This document shows positions 38,486-47,196 of a stretch of DNA of 64,000 nucleotides, piece after piece. Where the stretch lies: positions 124,001 to 188,000 of the forward strand of contig NZ_FOYD01000001.1 of assembly GCF_900115905.1 (NCBI RefSeq), given 5' to 3'. The notes beneath the pieces were generated by a model. It had not been told where the DNA came from and searched no databases. It saw only the letters and a list, made by a program, of their open reading frames with translations. The position numbers and the translations under genes were made by a program. Each line of letters starts with the position of its first letter. Within the stretch, counting starts at the first letter, position 1. The stretch is from Halopseudomonas formosensis. Lineage in GTDB: Bacteria; Pseudomonadota; Gammaproteobacteria; Pseudomonadales; Pseudomonadaceae.

Positions 38486-38793
38486 GGGCGCATTCTCCAG
38501 TCGGTGGGCAGCCAGGCGGCCAGGCAGAGTGCGCCAGCCAGCGCCACAAGCACCACCCAGACACGCAGTGGCCGGCGTGCGGCAAAGCTGTAGACGGCGG
38601 CACCGACCCAGACCGCAAAGCACAGCAGGCTGGCGACAACCACCCGGTCCGGTCGCGGCAGCGGCAGGTAGACGCTGAGAAAGGCGGTAGCGCCGAAGGC
38701 CAGCAGATACCCGGCGACCAGCGCGGCGAGGCCGCGGCTGATCAGCTCGGCGAGGGGCGAGGCGGCCAGGCGCCGCCAGTGTTGCGCCGCCAT
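38482..38793 (-). CDS. DUF3649-type membrane protein
   Basis: Protein of 103 residues with three hydrophobic segments (about 20-42, 50-70 and 76-94) and the start block LISRGLAALVAGYLLAFG. This fits DUF3649 (iron-transporter-like) proteins that regularly accompany TonB-dependent siderophore receptors and PepSY proteins in Pseudomonas. The start overlaps the receptor stop, and the stop overlaps the PepSY start, so translation is coupled. Confidence 0.78.
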   Translation of the reverse strand: MAAQHWRRLAASPLAELISRGLAALVAGYLLAFGATAFLSVYLPLPRPDRVVVASLLCFAVWVGAAVYSFAARRPLRVWVVLVALAGALCLAAWLPTDWRMRP

Positions 38794-40919
38794 CAGAACT
38801 GGTAGCTCAGAGTGCCGACCAGGGTCCGGCGGCTGCCGAGGAAGCAGTCACCCCTGGCCAGACAGGTGGTGTAGTAGCGCTCATCCTCCAGGTTGGTGGC
38901 ATTGAGCGCCAGGCCCCAGTTGTTGCGGTTGTAGCCGACCATGGCGTCGAACAGGGTGGTCGACGGGGTCTTCAGCTCATCCATGCCATCCCAGCTGGCG
39001 CCGACATAGCGAACCCCGGCGCCGGCGGTGAAGCCGGGGATGCCGAACAGGGCAAAGCGATGCTGGCTCCACAGCGAGGCCATGTGCTCCGGTACGCTGG
39101 CCAGACGGTGACCCTGCTCGGCCTCCGATCCCTCCAGCACCTCGGTATCGGTGTAGGTGTAGTTGCCGATCAGGTCCCAGTTGTCGGTGACCGAGGCCAG
39201 CGCTTCCAGCTCCAGGCCACGGGAGCGGGTCTCGCCGGCCTGCAGGGTATTGATCGGGTTGTCCGGGTCGGGCATGCGACGGTTCTGTTCACGCAGGTCG
39301 AACACTGCGGCGGTATAGAGGCTGCGGCTGCCCGGCGGTTGATACTTGATGCCCAGCTCCCACTGCTTGCCCTCCAGCGGAATGTACGGCTGGTTGGTGA
39401 CCGGGTTGAGCCCGATCACCGGCTGGAAGGACTCGCTGTAGCTGATATAGGGCGCCAGGCCGTTGTCCAGCAGGTAGCTGAGGCCGACATGGCCGGTCAC
39501 CTCATCATCCTTCTGCCGGAGGCCGCCCTCGGTGCGGTTGTCGGCCCAGTCCTTGCGCAGGCCCAAGGTGGCCAGCCAGTTGCGGTAGCGGATCTGGTCC
39601 TGCAGGTACAGGCCGCGCTGCGCTACGGTCTGCTCCGGGTCTTCGGTGAGGCTGATGATCGAGGGATCGAAGGTGCCGTACACCGGGTTGTAGACATCCA
39701 GCGGGGTTGCCATGCCGCCGGCCTGACGTCGATTGGTCACCGCATGCTGGTAGTCGGTGCCCAGCAACAGGGTGTGTTGCAGCGGCCCGGTATCGAACAG
39801 GGCAGTGGCGTTCTGATCGGCCGTCCAGACATCCACTTCGGGTTTGGAAACGTAGTAGATGCGCTCCAGCGTACGGTTGTCCGCCGCCAGAGTCGCCGGC
39901 CAGCCGTAGATCTGCTGGTAGCTGACCTCACTCTCCTGATAACGCAGGTTCTGGCGCAGGGTCCAGACGTTGTTCAGCCGCCAGCTGAGCATGGAGGTCA
40001 GTGCCAGCTGCTCGCTGTCGTATTCATCGAATCCCGGCTCGCTCACGAACAGATCGGTATCGAAGCGCCCCAGGGGCGCGCTCAGCAGGGTGCCCCGATG
40101 GGGCAGAAACTGGGAGGTCGAGCCGCTGTCGTCGCGCTGGATATTGGCCAGCAGGGTCCACTCCAGGTCGTCGCTGGGCTGCCAGGTGATCGAGGGCATC
40201 AGCACCAGTCGGTCGTCATCCACGTGAGCCACCTGGGTGCCACTGTCCCGGGCCACGGCGACCACGCGATACAGCCAGTTGCCGTCGCGGGTCAGGGGCC
40301 CGGTGGTATCGATGGCGACCTGCTTGCGGTTCCAGGTGCCGTACTGCAGCTGCAGCTCGGTAGCCTGCTCGGCCCGGGGGCGCTTGCTGACCATGTTCAC
40401 CACGCCGGCTACCGGGCTCTGCCCATAGAGCATGGAGGCCGGCCCCTTGAGCACCTCGATGCGCTCCAGGGTGAAGGGGTCGCTGCGGGTATTGGTGTAG
40501 TAGCCGAAGGATTGCTGCAGACCATCGAGGAAGGTGGTCGGGGAGCTGCCGCGCACCAGTGCGGAGTCGACCCGGGCGTCCAGGCCGTAGGCCTCGCTGC
40601 GGACACCGGACACATAGCGCAGAGCGTCCTGAACGGTCTGGACGCCCTGATCCTCCATGCGCTGGGCGGTCACCACGCTGATCGAGCGCGGCGTCTCGGT
40701 AATGGCCGTATCGGTCTTGGTCGCAGTGGCTGATCGGGTCGCCGTATAGCCCTTGACCGGGCCGGTGGCGGTTTCCATCTCGGTGCCTATGACCACCTCA
40801 TCCGGCAGGTCGATGGGCGACTGGGCCGCGGCCGGAAGGCCAAGACAACCGGCGGCGAGCAGACCGGCACCGAGGGCAAAACGAGGGCAGCGTGAAGCAG
40901 GGGGAAGTTGTTTTGACAT
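38793..40919 (-). CDS. TonB-dependent siderophore receptor
   Basis: The ATG at 40919 gives 708 residues with a signal peptide ending around LPAAAQ. The plug shows TPRSISVVTAQRMEDQGVQT, the ALVRGSS and ERIEVLKGPASMLYGQSPVAGVVNMVSKRP blocks, and the C-terminus ends in Phe (LVGTLSYQF). This is the FhuA/FpvA-like siderophore receptor subfamily, often for hydroxamates. There is no N-terminal signalling domain, so it does not drive its own sigma factor. It heads the DUF3649-PepSY-DUF3325 operon behind a Fur-box candidate. Confidence 0.93.
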   Translation of the reverse strand: MSKQLPPASRCPRFALGAGLLAAGCLGLPAAAQSPIDLPDEVVIGTEMETATGPVKGYTATRSATATKTDTAITETPRSISVVTAQRMEDQGVQTVQDALRYVSGVRSEAYGLDARVDSALVRGSSPTTFLDGLQQSFGYYTNTRSDPFTLERIEVLKGPASMLYGQSPVAGVVNMVSKRPRAEQATELQLQYGTWNRKQVAIDTTGPLTRDGNWLYRVVAVARDSGTQVAHVDDDRLVLMPSITWQPSDDLEWTLLANIQRDDSGSTSQFLPHRGTLLSAPLGRFDTDLFVSEPGFDEYDSEQLALTSMLSWRLNNVWTLRQNLRYQESEVSYQQIYGWPATLAADNRTLERIYYVSKPEVDVWTADQNATALFDTGPLQHTLLLGTDYQHAVTNRRQAGGMATPLDVYNPVYGTFDPSIISLTEDPEQTVAQRGLYLQDQIRYRNWLATLGLRKDWADNRTEGGLRQKDDEVTGHVGLSYLLDNGLAPYISYSESFQPVIGLNPVTNQPYIPLEGKQWELGIKYQPPGSRSLYTAAVFDLREQNRRMPDPDNPINTLQAGETRSRGLELEALASVTDNWDLIGNYTYTDTEVLEGSEAEQGHRLASVPEHMASLWSQHRFALFGIPGFTAGAGVRYVGASWDGMDELKTPSTTLFDAMVGYNRNNWGLALNATNLEDERYYTTCLARGDCFLGSRRTLVGTLSYQF

Positions 40920-40944
40920 ATTCAGCAATCCTTTTGTTTTGCGG

Positions 40945-40969
40945 AATGCTAATGATAATGCTTCTTGAT
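40945..40969. promoter_or_regulatory. Fur-box candidate
   Basis: GCTAATGATAATGCTTCTT (40948-40966) contains the AATGATAATG core of the Fur consensus, 29-47 bases upstream of the receptor start on the minus strand. Confidence 0.7.
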
Positions 40970-41120
40970 AGCAACAATTGTCTGTGCTGTTCGTCAAACA
41001 ATTACAGGCCGCTATCAAGAACAGGGCTGGGGGAGAGCCTCAGCCCTGAATACGGGAGTGTTCAGTGGAGGACGGTGACGGGATGAATTGCGGTGAGGTC
41101 GGGCAACTGATCAGAAAAGG

Positions 41121-41291
41121 TCAGGGGACCAGACGGTTGAAGGATACCGCCGGCACATTACAGAACCCGCCGTTGCCGGCGCATTGGGTTTTACCGGCTG
41201 AGGTGCCGTGATTGATTTCCACTGCCGTCATCAGGAGGATCAGCAGGCCCGCGGCCAGGGTGGGCAGGAATGGCCATCTGGATGTTTTCAT
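41121..41291 (-). CDS. Short exported peptide with two cysteines
   Basis: A 56-residue reading frame starting MKTSRWPFLPTLAAGLL, preceded by AAGGGG about six bases upstream. It has one hydrophobic segment (residues 7-23) and then a short polar tail with CAGNGGFCN, two cysteines six apart that could form a disulfide loop. Codon use looks like the host. It stands alone between the receptor operon promoter and the 5'-nucleotidase gene. No family recognised; expression unproven. Confidence 0.5.
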   Translation of the reverse strand: MKTSRWPFLPTLAAGLLILLMTAVEINHGTSAGKTQCAGNGGFCNVPAVSFNRLVP

Positions 41292-41422
41292 GCGTGGCCC
41301 CTTTTTGTCAGGTTGTTATAGGCGCCGTGCCGGTGTTCGGGTTCTCCTGAAGATAGTCAGCTGTTCGCGGGCTGGCCTCGTTCAAATGAACTAGATGCTG
41401 GCCAGAGCGATGATCGGTCGCG

Positions 41423-42349
41423 TCAGAGCAGGTTGGCCACGCCGAAGGGGATATGCACCATCGGCAGATCACCGGCCTCGGATTCGAGATGGCTGCGCTG
41501 GTCGTCGAAGAACATGTGCGGCTTGAGGATGCTGAGGATGCGGTCCTTCTTCATGCCGCCGAGGAAGAACACCTCGTTGGCATTGACGCCCCAGTGTTCC
41601 AGGGTGGTGATGACCCGCTCGTGGGAGGGGGCGTTGCGCGCGGTGACTATGGCGGTGCGCAGCACGCGCCGGTAATCGGGGTCGGTCTCCATCGCCCGGT
41701 CTTCCAGGCGCTGCAGGTGTGACAGCTTGCGGAACAGATCGGCCAGCGGGCCGGGCGTATGGGGTATGTGCGAACGGGAGGTTTCATGGGCGACGAAGTC
41801 CGCCAGTGAACCCTGCTTGTAGACCCGTTCCGAGGCGTCATCGGCGATCACCCCATCGAAATCGAAGGCGATGCGCAGTTCGGCATCCTCGGGGTCATCC
41901 ACCACATGGCTGGGCAGCACGGTCCCGGCGGGGTAGCCGTAATCGATCGCCTGCAGCACGTCCGCCTCGTTGGCGCTGAGAAACAGTGAAGCGTTGAACG
42001 CCGGAATGTAGGCGTAGGGCGACTTGCCCTCGAGGAAGGCGGCGCGGGTGATGTTCAGCCCGTGGTGGGCGATGGAGTTGAATACCCGCTTGCCGGTGAT
42101 GGCGGAGTTGCGCGACAGCAGCACCACCTCCACCGGGCTCTCGGCGGCAAACCGCTGGTTGATGCTGAGAAAGCGCCGCACGAAGGGAAAGGCGACGCCC
42201 TTGTCCAGCGGATCGTTCAGGTGCTGCTGCTGGTAGTCGCGGTAGACCTTCTCGCCCCGTTCCCGGAACACCCGGTCGGACTCGCTGAGATCGAACAGGG
42301 CGCTGGAGGCGACGGCGATCACGAGTTTCTGTTCAATGGGGTAGGACAT
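41423..42349 (-). CDS. Cytosolic 5'-nucleotidase
   Basis: Protein of 308 residues resembling the NT5C1-like 5'-nucleotidase family, HAD-fold enzymes that dephosphorylate nucleoside monophosphates. Visible blocks are VIAVASSALFDL, SRNSAITGKRVFNSI, RIAFDFDGVIADD with the HAD nucleophile Asp pair, and VFFLGGMKKDRIL. The family knowledge comes mainly from animal IMP/AMP nucleotidases; bacterial copies are widespread but little studied. Single-gene unit. Confidence 0.88.
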   Translation of the reverse strand: MSYPIEQKLVIAVASSALFDLSESDRVFRERGEKVYRDYQQQHLNDPLDKGVAFPFVRRFLSINQRFAAESPVEVVLLSRNSAITGKRVFNSIAHHGLNITRAAFLEGKSPYAYIPAFNASLFLSANEADVLQAIDYGYPAGTVLPSHVVDDPEDAELRIAFDFDGVIADDASERVYKQGSLADFVAHETSRSHIPHTPGPLADLFRKLSHLQRLEDRAMETDPDYRRVLRTAIVTARNAPSHERVITTLEHWGVNANEVFFLGGMKKDRILSILKPHMFFDDQRSHLESEAGDLPMVHIPFGVANLL

Positions 42350-42381
42350 GGCCGGCGTTCCCTGGCAACGTTGTGTGGCTA

Positions 42382-43602
42382 TCAGCGCGAAACATTATAC
42401 AGCTGCTCCGTGGCCCAGCTGCGGGCATGGAGGTAACTGTCGTTGAGCAGGTCGATCAGCTCTTCGGAAGCCTGGTCCAGACGGGCGCTTTCGTGGGCCT
42501 GCACCAGGCGCAGCAGACGGCCCAGCTCCCCCTCGCCGGTGCGGATCGCGTGCTTGATGCGGGCATCCAGCGCCAGGCTGTCGAGCAAGGCGTCACGCGG
42601 CCGGCCCAGCAGGGTGTGGATGAGCGAGAAGGTGCCCACGGTGAAGGCTTCATCCGGCGGCGCCGTGCCGAAGTGCAGGGCAAGGCGCTCGCACATGGCG
42701 GCACGGGTCAGCAGCTGCGGCAGCATCAGCAGGCTGGCCGGGCCGTTGCGTGCCAGCAACAGGGTAAGGATCAGCCGCTTCAGGCGTTGCAGACCGAGGG
42801 TGGTGATGGCCCGACGGATGCTGGAAACCGGGTGGGGGCGATGGTAGGCGGCAGAGTTGACCTGCCTGAGCAGGGTGACGCAGAGCTCCGGGTCCTGCAC
42901 CAGCAGGGATTCGAGCTGGCGGAAGTCCGGATTGTCCCGGTACAGATGATTGAGCAGCTGAATCTGCGCCGCCTGGTTGCTCTCGCGGCGGCGGCAGGAC
43001 AACCCCTGGATCTCGGGACGGGCATAGAAGTACCCCTGGAACAGATCGAATCCGGCGGCCCGGCAGCGTTCGAAGGTCGCCATGTCCTCCACCTTCTCCG
43101 CCAGCAGCTGCACCCCGTGCTGTCTGTAGATGTCCAGACTGGCCGGGTCCTGGGGCTGGAGCATGTCAACCTTGATGATATCCGCCAGCTCCAGCAACGG
43201 CCGGGTCTGTTCGGTCAGGACGAAGTCATCCAGGGCCAGCCGATAACCCTGCTCGCGCAGGTGCTCCAGCCTGCGCAGCAGCTGATCATCCACGGTGACT
43301 GACTCCAGTACCTCGATCACCAGCTGGTCGCTGGAGGGCGGCAGCAGGTCTGGCTCCAGCAGCCACTCGCGGGGCGCGTTGAAGAACAGCAGGCGGTCAC
43401 CGACCAGAGCCCGCAGACCGATTTCGTAGAAGGCGGTGGAACAGGCCCGCACCGTGGCGGTCAGCCCGCAGTCGATCTGCGCATGCAGGCTGTCCGGCGC
43501 GGCGCGATACAGCATCTCGTCGGCTCGATGCTGCATTTTCGCGTCGCAGATGGGCTGCAGAGCGATGCAGTAATGGGTCGGGGGGCGGACTGATTCAGAC
43601 AC
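42382..43602 (-). CDS. EAL/HDOD signalling protein
   Basis: Protein of 406 residues from a GTG start. Residues about 10-200 are an EAL-type domain with altered catalytic motifs: the EAL signature is replaced by LQPICD, although LALDDF and KVDML remain. Residues about 205-390 form an HDOD domain. The order matches YuxH-type proteins. Loss of EAL residues suggests c-di-GMP binding or scaffolding rather than hydrolysis. No partner gene is linked. Confidence 0.9.
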   Translation of the reverse strand: MSESVRPPTHYCIALQPICDAKMQHRADEMLYRAAPDSLHAQIDCGLTATVRACSTAFYEIGLRALVGDRLLFFNAPREWLLEPDLLPPSSDQLVIEVLESVTVDDQLLRRLEHLREQGYRLALDDFVLTEQTRPLLELADIIKVDMLQPQDPASLDIYRQHGVQLLAEKVEDMATFERCRAAGFDLFQGYFYARPEIQGLSCRRRESNQAAQIQLLNHLYRDNPDFRQLESLLVQDPELCVTLLRQVNSAAYHRPHPVSSIRRAITTLGLQRLKRLILTLLLARNGPASLLMLPQLLTRAAMCERLALHFGTAPPDEAFTVGTFSLIHTLLGRPRDALLDSLALDARIKHAIRTGEGELGRLLRLVQAHESARLDQASEELIDLLNDSYLHARSWATEQLYNVSR

Positions 43603-43771
43603 ACGGAAGCTCTGTGCAATTATGTGTATGCGTTATGGTGGACGTTAGTCGAAATTCACACAAGTGGTGCAGGGTATAGACCTTGTAACCGATGGGGGAA
43701 TTGCCGGCGATTCGCCCCGTACCTGCCCCGGAGCTATGCTGAGCTGAAGTCCGAACGGGGAGGAAGATGCC

Positions 43772-44170
43772 ATGACTCTTGAGGGGAGCTGCCTGTGCCG
43801 GGGCGTGCGCTACCGTATCCACGGCCCGGTTTCCGATGTCTACCACTGTCACTGTTCCATGTGCCGCAAGTTGCATGCCGCCGCCTTCCGCACCTGTGGC
43901 CGGATTCGCTCGGCGGACTGGCAACTGCTGCAGGGGCAGGAGCTGATCCGTTTCTATGAATCATCCCCGGGGGAGCACAAGGCCTTCTGCTCGGTGTGCG
44001 GGTCCAGCCTGTACACCCGTTTCGATGCCCGTCCCGAGGTGTACGGCTTCCCCCTGGGAACCCTGGACAGCGATCCCGGAGTGCGCCCGCAGAAGCACGT
44101 GTTCGTCGACAGCAAGGCGCCCTGGTACGAGATCACTGATGACCTGCCACAGCACCGCGAATTCGGCTGA
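43772..44170 (+). CDS. GFA family zinc-binding protein
   Basis: Protein of 132 residues of the glutathione-dependent formaldehyde-activating (GFA/CENP-V) family. The zinc-site cysteines are C7 and C9 (CLC), C26, C28 and C31 (CHCSMC), and C73 and C76 (CSVCGSSLY), all in the family spacing. Most GFA proteins have no proven formaldehyde role. A GGAGGAAG ribosome site precedes the ATG. Confidence 0.92.
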   Translation: MTLEGSCLCRGVRYRIHGPVSDVYHCHCSMCRKLHAAAFRTCGRIRSADWQLLQGQELIRFYESSPGEHKAFCSVCGSSLYTRFDARPEVYGFPLGTLDSDPGVRPQKHVFVDSKAPWYEITDDLPQHREFG

Positions 44171-44223
44171 ACCTCACTGACTGGACCCGGCCGGCGGGGT
44201 TGATATACTCCGGCTTCACTCAG

Positions 44224-44268
44224 GAGGCGGGGACGACCCCGCCTCGTCATTCGCGAGGGGACGGCCCC
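44224..44268 (+). promoter_or_regulatory. Guanidine-II (mini-ykkC) riboswitch
   Basis: Two hairpins carry the diagnostic ACGR loops: GAGGCGGGG-ACGA-CCCCGCCTC (44224-44245) and GGGG-ACGG-CCCC (44257-44268), joined by an 11-base linker. A GGAGG ribosome site (44273-44277) follows directly, so guanidine binding should free translation of the exporter gene. A TATACT -10-like box is at 44204-44209. Confidence 0.95.
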
Positions 44269-44281
44269 ATTCGGAGGTAAC

Positions 44282-44599
44282 ATGAATTGGGCCATTCTTG
44301 TGGTCGCAGGTCTGTTTGAAATCGGCTGGGCCATCGGCCTCAAATACACCGAGGGCTTTACCCGTCTGTGGCCATCGGTCGCCACCGGTCTGTCCATGCT
44401 GATCAGCGTCTGGCTGCTGGGTATCGCCATGAAGACCCTGCCGGTGGGCACCGCCTACGCAGTCTGGGTCGGCATCGGCGCCATGGGCACGGTAGTGCTG
44501 GGCATCCTGCTGTTCGATGATCCCGCCAGCCCGCTGCGGCTGATCAGTCTGCTGCTGATCGGCGCCGGAATCGTCGGCCTGAAACTGGCCAGCGGCTGA
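44282..44599 (+). CDS. gdx: Guanidinium exporter of the SMR family
   Basis: Four-helix small multidrug resistance protein of 105 residues (older name SugE). Glu13 in [17 protein letters not shown] is the essential proton/substrate-coupling residue, and the LKYTEGF and WVGIGAMG blocks are those of the guanidinium-export subtype. It works as a dual-topology dimer exchanging protons for guanidinium. The guanidine-II riboswitch immediately upstream makes the substrate assignment firm. Confidence 0.96.
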   Translation: MNWAILVVAGLFEIGWAIGLKYTEGFTRLWPSVATGLSMLISVWLLGIAMKTLPVGTAYAVWVGIGAMGTVVLGILLFDDPASPLRLISLLLIGAGIVGLKLASG

Positions 44600-44638
44600 T
44601 CATGCTATGCTCGGCGCCTTCTAAGCGGGGCGCCGGGC

Positions 44639-45382
44639 ATGGCAGACAATCCACTGATCGAACTCTATCGCGACGACTGGCTGCTGGCGGTGCACAAGCC
44701 GGCCGGTCTGCTGGTGCACCGCAGCCCCATCGACCGTCACGAAACCGAATTCGCCCTGCAGTACGCACGCCAGCTCAACGGCGGCGCCCACGTCTATCCC
44801 TGCCACCGACTGGATCGCCCGACCTCGGGCCTGCTGCTGTTTGCCCGGGACCCGAACACCGCCAGTGCTTTTGGCAAGGCGCTGATGGCCGGGCAGGTGC
44901 AGAAGAGCTATCTGGCGCTGGTGCGGGGCTGGGCGGCGGAGCAGGGGGTGATTGATCATCCGCTGCGGGAACATGCGGTGGACCGGCGCTGCAGGGGTGA
45001 GCCCCAGCCGGTGCGCGAAGCCATCACCCGCTTCGAACGACTGGCAATCACCGAGATTCCGGTGGCGGTGGAGGGTTATCCGCAGAGCCGCTACAGCCTG
45101 ATGTCGCTGCACCCGGAGACCGGGCGCAAGCATCAGCTGCGTCGGCACATGCAGCACATCAGTCATCCTATCATCGGCGACACCAACTACGGCCGGACCC
45201 GGCACAACCACTACTTTGCCGAACGTTTCGGCTACAGCCGGCTGATGCTGGCAGCCACCGGACTGGCCTTCGCCCATCCGGCGACCGGCCAGCCGATGAA
45301 GCTGCACTGCCCGCCGGAGCCGAGTTTCCAGCAGGTGCTGGAGATCTTCGACGGCGGGCTGCCGGCGTCCCTGCCGGACTGA
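44639..45382 (+). CDS. truC: tRNA pseudouridine(65) synthase
   Basis: RluA-type pseudouridine synthase of 247 residues. The catalytic motif HRLDRPTSG has the nucleophile Asp59. The GRKHQLRRHMQHISHPIIGD block is that of TruC, which modifies U65 in certain tRNAs. The protein lacks an S4 domain, as expected. The ATG lies 39 bases after gdx. It converges with the DUF2855 gene with only two bases between stops. Confidence 0.92.
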   Translation: MADNPLIELYRDDWLLAVHKPAGLLVHRSPIDRHETEFALQYARQLNGGAHVYPCHRLDRPTSGLLLFARDPNTASAFGKALMAGQVQKSYLALVRGWAAEQGVIDHPLREHAVDRRCRGEPQPVREAITRFERLAITEIPVAVEGYPQSRYSLMSLHPETGRKHQLRRHMQHISHPIIGDTNYGRTRHNHYFAERFGYSRLMLAATGLAFAHPATGQPMKLHCPPEPSFQQVLEIFDGGLPASLPD

Positions 45383-45384
45383 TC

Positions 45385-46491
45385 TCAGTCGAGAATCAGT
45401 ACATGCCCGTCGCTGGGGTTGATGCGACCGTTGACCAGCGTATCCACCAGTGCCGGGCCACTTTCCAGACCCTGATGGACCTGCAGCTCGAGCCAGGGCG
45501 CAGCTGGGTTGCGCACCCGGTCGATGAAGCTCAGCTGTGCGGCATTGAAGCGGCGGGTGACCTCCGCCGGACCCCAGTCGGCGTTGCGCTTGCGGATCTG
45601 GTTGGGGGCGAAGTAGGCCTGGGGCTGCGGGCCGGCCAGGTCCAGGTTCTGATCACTGATGTGGTCCTGGCTGTGCGCCGAGCCGGCGTAGCAGTCATGC
45701 ACCAGGGTGCCCTTGAAGTGGTTGTGGATGCGCTGGCGCAGTTCGCCGTTGCCGGAGAAATCCACGTACAGGGTGGGTACCGAGGGATCCAGGGATTCCA
45801 GCTCATCGTAGGTGACGGCCTTGTGGTAGCAACCAAGGCTCTCGACATAGGCCTTGTTGCTGCCCGAGGTCAGACCGATCAGCTCGACATCGTCACGGCC
45901 TTCCAGGCAGAACACGGTACCGAAGGCCGTCTTGCTGGATGCGCTGGAAACAACGATGCGCTTGGCGCCGAAGAAGCCGTTGTCTTCCAGGTAGTCAGCC
46001 AGCATGAAGGAGGTGATGAACAGCGGCCGCAGCAGCATCTGGTAATCTTCGTTTTCGGGACGGTAGGCGGCGTCGGTTCTGTTGCGCTGGTACTGGTTGT
46101 AGGCCGAGACCAGGTCCAGGCGGTGTGCTGCGCCGTCATAGAAGCCGCGCTCGGTGACGCGCACGGGCTCGACGACCAGATGGGTCGCGATCGGCCAGTA
46201 GCCATAGAAGCGCTCGCCGACTTCCAGACCCTCGACGGTGGTTTCGACGATTTCGGCAAAACCCCAGGCCGGCATGTGGCCCCAGCCCGCCTCGTCGGTG
46301 GGGAAATAGTTCCAGTAGCGCAGGTGCGGGGTGTCGCCGAAGGCGGCATAGGTGATGTTGTTGGTGGTCAGTGCCAGCCGGCTGATCTTCAGCAGTGCCT
46401 GGCCGGGTTGCAGATCGCCCTGGGTTTGGGTAACGATGCGGGTACGTGCGAGATCGCGCTTGTCCGTCTGCAGACTCTGGATCTGGGTCAT
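45385..46491 (-). CDS. DUF2855 family protein
   Basis: The ATG at 46491, with GGAGCC upstream, gives 368 residues; the frame runs open far beyond this start, as is common in GC-rich DNA. The protein resembles quinone-oxidoreductase-like medium-chain folds (ALLKISRLALTTNNITYAAFGD, WGFAEIVETTVEGLEVGERFYGYWP) but lacks a clear glycine-rich NADPH loop. DUF2855 members are found beside TetR regulators, as here. Substrate unknown. Confidence 0.85.
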   Translation of the reverse strand: MTQIQSLQTDKRDLARTRIVTQTQGDLQPGQALLKISRLALTTNNITYAAFGDTPHLRYWNYFPTDEAGWGHMPAWGFAEIVETTVEGLEVGERFYGYWPIATHLVVEPVRVTERGFYDGAAHRLDLVSAYNQYQRNRTDAAYRPENEDYQMLLRPLFITSFMLADYLEDNGFFGAKRIVVSSASSKTAFGTVFCLEGRDDVELIGLTSGSNKAYVESLGCYHKAVTYDELESLDPSVPTLYVDFSGNGELRQRIHNHFKGTLVHDCYAGSAHSQDHISDQNLDLAGPQPQAYFAPNQIRKRNADWGPAEVTRRFNAAQLSFIDRVRNPAAPWLELQVHQGLESGPALVDTLVNGRINPSDGHVLILD

Positions 46492-46563
46492 GATGGGCTC
46501 CTTGATCAAATTCATTCCATCGACAGGGTACGCCAGCCGAACGCTGGCCGGGTTCGGATAACC

Positions 46564-47193
46564 ATGAGCAGCAAGACCCCTTCGGTAACCCGCAGCAAAC
46601 CGCTCAAACGCCCCACTCAGGCCCGGGCAAGGTTCACCGTGCAGGCGATTTTCGATGCCTATGTTCGGATTTGGCAGCGTGACGGCTGGGAGGGGCTGAC
46701 CACCCGCGCGGTGGCGCTCGAAGCCGGGGTCGCCATCGGCACCCTGTACGACTACTTCCCCAGCAAGGAGGCGCTGCATTCGGCCTATGTACGCCACTGC
46801 ATGGAGACCCTGATCGAGGCCGTGGATCAACAGGTGGTGGCGCCGGCACAACTGAGCTGGGAAGAGCGCATGCGCCGGCTGGTGCAACTGCTCAGTGGCT
46901 GCCAGTCGGTGTCCTGGTTTCATCCCGACATGCTGGCGCTGGAGCCGCGGATTGCCGAGCAGAAGCATCAGCAGCGGGCCTGGAGCGAGTTCCTGGCCAT
47001 GTGGCGACGGGTATTCGATGCCTGCAGCGACCTGCCCCGGCGACCGGATGAGGCCCTGATCGAGGCTCTGCATCTGGCGATCTGGGGTGGCCGCCGCTAT
47101 GCCATGCAACTGCGCCTTGACCAGCCCCGGATGCAGCAGTGGGCTGCGGAGGTGGAGCAGCTGTGCCTGGCCAGGCTGCGGGCGATCGACTGA
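46564..47193 (+). CDS. TetR family regulator
   Basis: Repressor-type protein of 209 residues starting at the ATG at 46564. The DNA-binding domain is at residues about 25-70, with TRAVALEAGVAIGTLYDYFPSKEAL as its recognition helix region. The C-terminal ligand domain is helical. It is divergent from the DUF2855 gene with a 72-base spacer, so it probably controls that gene and itself. No clear palindromic operator was seen. Confidence 0.92.
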   Translation: MSSKTPSVTRSKPLKRPTQARARFTVQAIFDAYVRIWQRDGWEGLTTRAVALEAGVAIGTLYDYFPSKEALHSAYVRHCMETLIEAVDQQVVAPAQLSWEERMRRLVQLLSGCQSVSWFHPDMLALEPRIAEQKHQQRAWSEFLAMWRRVFDACSDLPRRPDEALIEALHLAIWGGRRYAMQLRLDQPRMQQWAAEVEQLCLARLRAID

Positions 47194-47196
47194 GCC

